A stretch of 9,327 nt of DNA, taken from contig JAGGRV010000485.1 of the NCBI GenBank assembly GCA_021159445.1, positions 1-9,327 on the forward strand, written 5' to 3'. The position numbers were made by a program, and so were the translations under genes. The notes beneath the pieces were generated by a model. The model worked only from the letters and a program-made list of their open reading frames with translations. It had not been told where the DNA came from and ran no database searches. Positions 6,355-9,327 of this stretch are shown piece after piece (within the stretch, counting starts at the first letter, position 1; every line of letters starts with the position of its first letter). Source of the DNA: Deltaproteobacteria bacterium (GTDB lineage: Bacteria; Desulfobacterota; Dissulfuribacteria; Dissulfuribacterales; UBA3076).

Positions 6355-9188
6355 AGCACTGCGATAACCTGGATAAAGGGATTGTCATCAGTGGTCATGG
6401 TGTCTTCCACCCAGGTCCAAAATTCATCAAATTTACGGTCGATCTCCCGCTTGGCCTGGTCTTTTTTGCTTACCTGCCGTTTGTCCATGTAAAACAATTC
6501 AAGCTGTTCGTACTGCTTGGTTTTCAGGCGATCAAGTGCGTTAAGCTGCTCATTGAGTTTCTCATTTATTACTTCCTCAAAGGCATTACGTTTCTCACTC
6601 ATATAGTCCCTGGCCTGCCGGACAGCCTCTGGCAGAAGCTGCCGAAGTGCTTCAATATCAATATTGTCACCTCGGTTTGGAAAACGGGTCTTGCCTAAAC
6701 CGGTGCAAACGAGCAATGTCTCAAACTCTTCCATCTGCTGAAATTTATCATCTTTAAAAGTCACACCGAACCAGCGGTGGACAAGCGGATGGCCTTTCCT
6801 GTTCGGGATAAGGCCGGAAAGGATAAACACAGTCTCACCTGAGTTGAGAGTACCCGAAAGTGTTAGCACAGGGGCTTCGTGCCTGCCAAATCCGGCAACA
6901 ACCTTATCATTAATCCATTCAACAACAGGGTTGTGCTGCCAGAGATAATGAATGCGGGGCCAGGCATTTTCATCCTTGCGGCTGCGTTTTATTTCATCCT
7001 GAATCACCTCGCGATCTGCTGAGAGAACAAAGGTGTCGTCATCGGGCCATATCTCCCTGGGAATTGAATATCTGAGCCTATGTTTGAGGTCTTTGGTGGC
7101 AGTGAGGATTATCTGCTGTTTGTCATCTACAAAGTCGGCCTGGAGCGTTTCCGTTTCCCTGAGATGTTCGATAGCTTCTTTCAGGTAATGATAGTCATCG
7201 GAATAGAGTGTCGGCATGGACCTTGTTTTATCCTCTGCATCCTGCCCTGCAGATGGTGTTGCTTCACCCATCAACAATGCCAGAGGGTCAAAAGTTTCTT
7301 GAGCCTTTTGAGTCAAATCCTGATCGAACTCGGCCTCACTTTTTCCAGACTCAATGGCTTCGGCCGTAATCTTTTCTTCCTCGTCAATATCATAGACCCC
7401 CATCAATGCAGAAGGATCACCGATATTTTTTACTGCCTCTTCATCTTTTCGGATAAGTAGCTCAAGAATCCGCATGTCTCCCTTGATTTTATTGTTTTCA
7501 CTCTGACTGACGAGATAAAGAATATAAGGCGTCTGCTCCTGGCCATATCTGTCAATCCTGCCGTTTCGCTGCTGAAAGACCATAAGCGACCAGGGAATAT
7601 CAAAATGAATAAGTCTATGGCTCAGATAATGGAGATTAATACCCTCAGAGGCGACATCAGATGCTATAAGCAGCCGGATGGGTGCCTCCTCCTTGCCGAA
7701 ATCCTCAACAATCCTTTGCTGATCCACATCCGGCATTGATCCATGCAGGATCTCTACTTGTTTATCCTTCAGGTTGAGATCTTTTGGCAAATGTTCATGC
7801 AGAAACCGCAGCGTTTCAATACGTTCTGTAAAAATGACAAGCCTGTCATTTGTATCTTTGCCGGTCCAGCCGTGGCCATGGTTTTTATCCCGGACAACAG
7901 AGAGCAATTTCTGGTATTTGGAAAATTCCTCGGGCGTGATTAACTCAACTGCGGCAGCAAGGTCTTTAAGCTGGGCGATATCCTTTTCTGCATCAGGATC
8001 ATTGTCCTTCTGAAGTCGGTTGATTCGATTTTTGATTGTTACCAAGCAGGCGGCCGGACTGGAAAACAAAGCCTTTTCCAAAGTTGTCTTAAATAGCTGA
8101 CCAGCTCCTTTTCTCTGATCAAGTTTCTCAAACTTCAAATCTGAAAAAACATCAAATGCCATCTCCTCGGCATCAGTTGCTTCACAGTAAGCCCTGCTGA
8201 TCTTTCTTTCCTTAAAGGCGTTTTCTACCTGCTCCTGGATATCCTTCTTAAAACGGCGAATAAAGAGCCCCTTGATGTCCTCCGGGCCGTAATCATCAGG
8301 ATTTGCAATGGCTGTGGGATCAAGCATATTCATAAGGCTGGCAAAACTCTTGGCCTTACCGTCATGTGGAGTGGCTGAAAGCATGATCAGGGTATCAGAC
8401 CGTCCTGAAAGGAGCTTTGCCAGTTTTGCCCGTTGAGAAGAGCCTTTACCTCTCTCAGCAACATTATGGGCCTCATCAATAACGATGATGTCCCAATAAG
8501 CGTTTTCCAGATAGGTGCGATATTCAGCATCCTGCTTCAGGGTATCAATGGAAATGATAGACTTGTCGTAATAGTAAAAAGGATTGTGATTAGTGGGAAT
8601 ACGGGAACGGACACGATGAATACCAACAGAATCAAGCCGAACAAGAGGAATTGTAAAACGGCTCCACATCTCTTTCTGGAATTGGGTAAGCATGCTTTTT
8701 ACCGCCAGCACCAGAATGCGCTTGCCCTTTCCTCGCCGAATAAGCTCGCTAACAAGAATACCACACTCCAGAGTCTTACCAAGCCCAACCGCATCGGCAA
8801 TTAATATGCGTTGCCTTGGTTGCTGCAAAGCCTGAATAGCCGGATCAAGCTGGTATGGCACGGAATCCATTGCTGCCTGATGGCCGATATATAAATTTTC
8901 ATCAGTAGGTGGGGTCTGCCGAAGCAGACTTTCCATGTAAAGCAAAGATGCCTGATAAGAGCTGGACTTGTCCGGCACCAGATTCGTCTTAGCAGGATCG
9001 AGTACTTCAATATTCTTATCAATCTCTGTAAGAAAAATAGCCTCTTTGCCTTTGACCAGTTCAGATATGCCTATGACATTCAATGATTGACCGCCGGTAG
9101 AAATACGATCAACTTTGCGAACCAACCATTCAGCATCTCGAACTACAACTCTGGTACCTGGGGCAAAAATGTTTCCCATTGCGGTCAT
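6342..9188 (-). CDS. SNF2-family DEAH-box helicase / translocase (DISARM DrmD-like)
   Basis: A 948-aa protein. A small N-terminal domain (residues 7-70, FAPGTRVVVRDAEWLV) precedes a superfamily 2 motor: Walker A DAVGLGKT (132-139), DEAH (238-241), SATPHDG (271-277), and a helicase C lobe with LVIFTERIETL (450-460), ASDVASEGINL (509-519) and QQRNGRIDRYGQ (539-550). This is the RapA/HepA-type SNF2 layout. The C-terminal 400 residues are helical, with charged stretches around 860-920. The first ATG (9188) is chosen because AGGA lies 8 nt upstream; the alternative at 9179 lacks a box. Pairing with a giant adenine methyltransferase matches DrmD in class 1 DISARM, and also general helicase-methylase defence cassettes. 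It likely hydrolyses ATP to move on or remodel DNA during restriction. No catalytic motif is broken. The last codons are shared with a 13-bp repeat. The motor call is certain; the DISARM assignment is inference. Confidence 0.93.
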   Translation of the reverse strand: MTAMGNIFAPGTRVVVRDAEWLVRKVDRISTGGQSLNVIGISELVKGKEAIFLTEIDKNIEVLDPAKTNLVPDKSSSYQASLLYMESLLRQTPPTDENLYIGHQAAMDSVPYQLDPAIQALQQPRQRILIADAVGLGKTLECGILVSELIRRGKGKRILVLAVKSMLTQFQKEMWSRFTIPLVRLDSVGIHRVRSRIPTNHNPFYYYDKSIISIDTLKQDAEYRTYLENAYWDIIVIDEAHNVAERGKGSSQRAKLAKLLSGRSDTLIMLSATPHDGKAKSFASLMNMLDPTAIANPDDYGPEDIKGLFIRRFKKDIQEQVENAFKERKISRAYCEATDAEEMAFDVFSDLKFEKLDQRKGAGQLFKTTLEKALFSSPAACLVTIKNRINRLQKDNDPDAEKDIAQLKDLAAAVELITPEEFSKYQKLLSVVRDKNHGHGWTGKDTNDRLVIFTERIETLRFLHEHLPKDLNLKDKQVEILHGSMPDVDQQRIVEDFGKEEAPIRLLIASDVASEGINLHYLSHRLIHFDIPWSLMVFQQRNGRIDRYGQEQTPYILYLVSQSENNKIKGDMRILELLIRKDEEAVKNIGDPSALMGVYDIDEEEKITAEAIESGKSEAEFDQDLTQKAQETFDPLALLMGEATPSAGQDAEDKTRSMPTLYSDDYHYLKEAIEHLRETETLQADFVDDKQQIILTATKDLKHRLRYSIPREIWPDDDTFVLSADREVIQDEIKRSRKDENAWPRIHYLWQHNPVVEWINDKVVAGFGRHEAPVLTLSGTLNSGETVFILSGLIPNRKGHPLVHRWFGVTFKDDKFQQMEEFETLLVCTGLGKTRFPNRGDNIDIEALRQLLPEAVRQARDYMSEKRNAFEEVINEKLNEQLNALDRLKTKQYEQLELFYMDKRQVSKKDQAKREIDRKFDEFWTWVEDTMTTDDNPFIQVIAVLKGL

Positions 9189-9196
9189 TTATCTGT

Positions 9197-9200
9197 TCCT
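9197..9200 (-). promoter_or_regulatory. Ribosome binding site of the helicase gene
   Basis: AGGA on the minus strand, 8 nt before the ATG at 9188. It favours that start over the in-frame ATG nine bases downstream. Confidence 0.55.
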
Positions 9201-9225
9201 GATATTTTTAGAATGAGATACTATG

Positions 9226-9255
9226 ATTTTAGCGAAGCGGCGCAACTTTTGGCAG
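9226..9255 (-). promoter_or_regulatory. Candidate sigma70-type promoter for the operon
   Basis: On the minus strand, CTGCCA (9255-9250, four of six to the -35 consensus) is followed after 18 nt by TAAAAT (9231-9226, five of six to the -10 consensus). This leaves a short leader of roughly 30 nt before the helicase ATG. It is the only reasonable promoter I see before the first gene, but matches of this quality occur by chance. Confidence 0.3.
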
Positions 9256-9279
9256 TCCGAGTTGACGCTATTGTTAAGT
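9240..9279. other. Dyad and attC-like half site upstream of the operon
   Basis: GCGCAACT (9240-9247) pairs with AGTTGACGC (9260-9268), leaving one unpaired base, and the dyad overlaps the candidate -35 and spacer. Just beyond it, GTTAAGT (9273-9279) fits the integron core GTTRRRY; on the other strand it reads ACTTAAC, fitting RYYYAAC. The partner core site is not in the window, so this is at best half an attC site. A simple operator is an equally good reading. The rest of 9189-9327 shows no supportable gene. Confidence 0.25.
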
Positions 9280-9327
9280 GCGGATTACAACAAAATGGCC
9301 AATATTGAGCCTTACGCTGCAAGGGGA

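Noticed and set aside
7080..8804. Plus-strand open frames of 66-126 codons antisense to the helicase
   Set aside because: They lie opposite a gene with a full set of helicase motifs and resemble nothing I recognise.
1048..9188. Classical type I (HsdR/HsdM/HsdS) restriction system
   Set aside because: No separate HsdS, the methyltransferase is about three times the size of HsdM, and the helicase lacks an HsdR-type N-terminal nuclease with a visible catalytic motif.
9087..9308. Plus-strand 73-codon open frame across the helicase start and upstream region
   Set aside because: Half of it is antisense to the helicase N-terminus, and the rest reads through the attC-like repeat sequence. No ribosome binding site was evident.

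Overview
The window carries four genes, all on the minus strand and read from high to low coordinates, so it looks like one operon entered from the right. In transcription order they are: a 948-aa SNF2-family helicase (9188-6342); a 124-aa GxxExxY/PD-(D/E)XK family protein (6305-5931); a 1580-aa Eco57I-like adenine-N6 DNA methyltransferase with a C-terminal specificity region (5790-1048); and the first 333 codons of a Schlafen-AlbA_2/GHKL ATP-binding protein (1000 to the window edge). There is no RNA gene, CRISPR array or recognisable transposase. No gene-free stretch exceeds about 140 bases.

The helicase plus giant methyltransferase pair points to a restriction-like phage-defence locus. It resembles the DrmD + DrmMI half of class 1 DISARM, or a helicase/methylase/ATPase cassette. 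DrmA, DrmB and DrmC are not in view and, if present, would lie beyond position 1. The likely division of labour is inferred: the methyltransferase recognises and marks self DNA, the helicase remodels or translocates on DNA, and the ATP-binding protein regulates or acts as an effector.

The most distinctive feature is in the junctions. The gaps on both sides of the GxxExxY gene and the gap after the methyltransferase contain copies of a repeat with termini AACCACGAAATACAC / GTGTATTTCGTGGTT. Two tandem units lie between helicase and methyltransferase: a full-size unit of about 447 bp (5895-6341) that encodes the GxxExxY protein, and an internally deleted unit of about 79 bp (5802-5880). Each has the same 13 bp (GAAAGGATTATAG) on its helicase-proximal side, and those 13 bp are also the last codons of the helicase. 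A third, degenerate copy (1017-1080) supplies the last ten codons of the methyltransferase. This looks like a small nuclease-encoding insertion module and its MITE-like derivative colonising a defence operon.

Upstream of the helicase (9189-9327) there is a plausible promoter, a dyad, and sequence resembling half of an integron attC site, but no supportable gene. Composition is mixed, from about 35% to about 60% GC in hand-counted patches. Together with the abundance of this type of repeat, it suggests a gammaproteobacterial or Desulfobacterota-like genome; that is a weak guess, not a demonstration.
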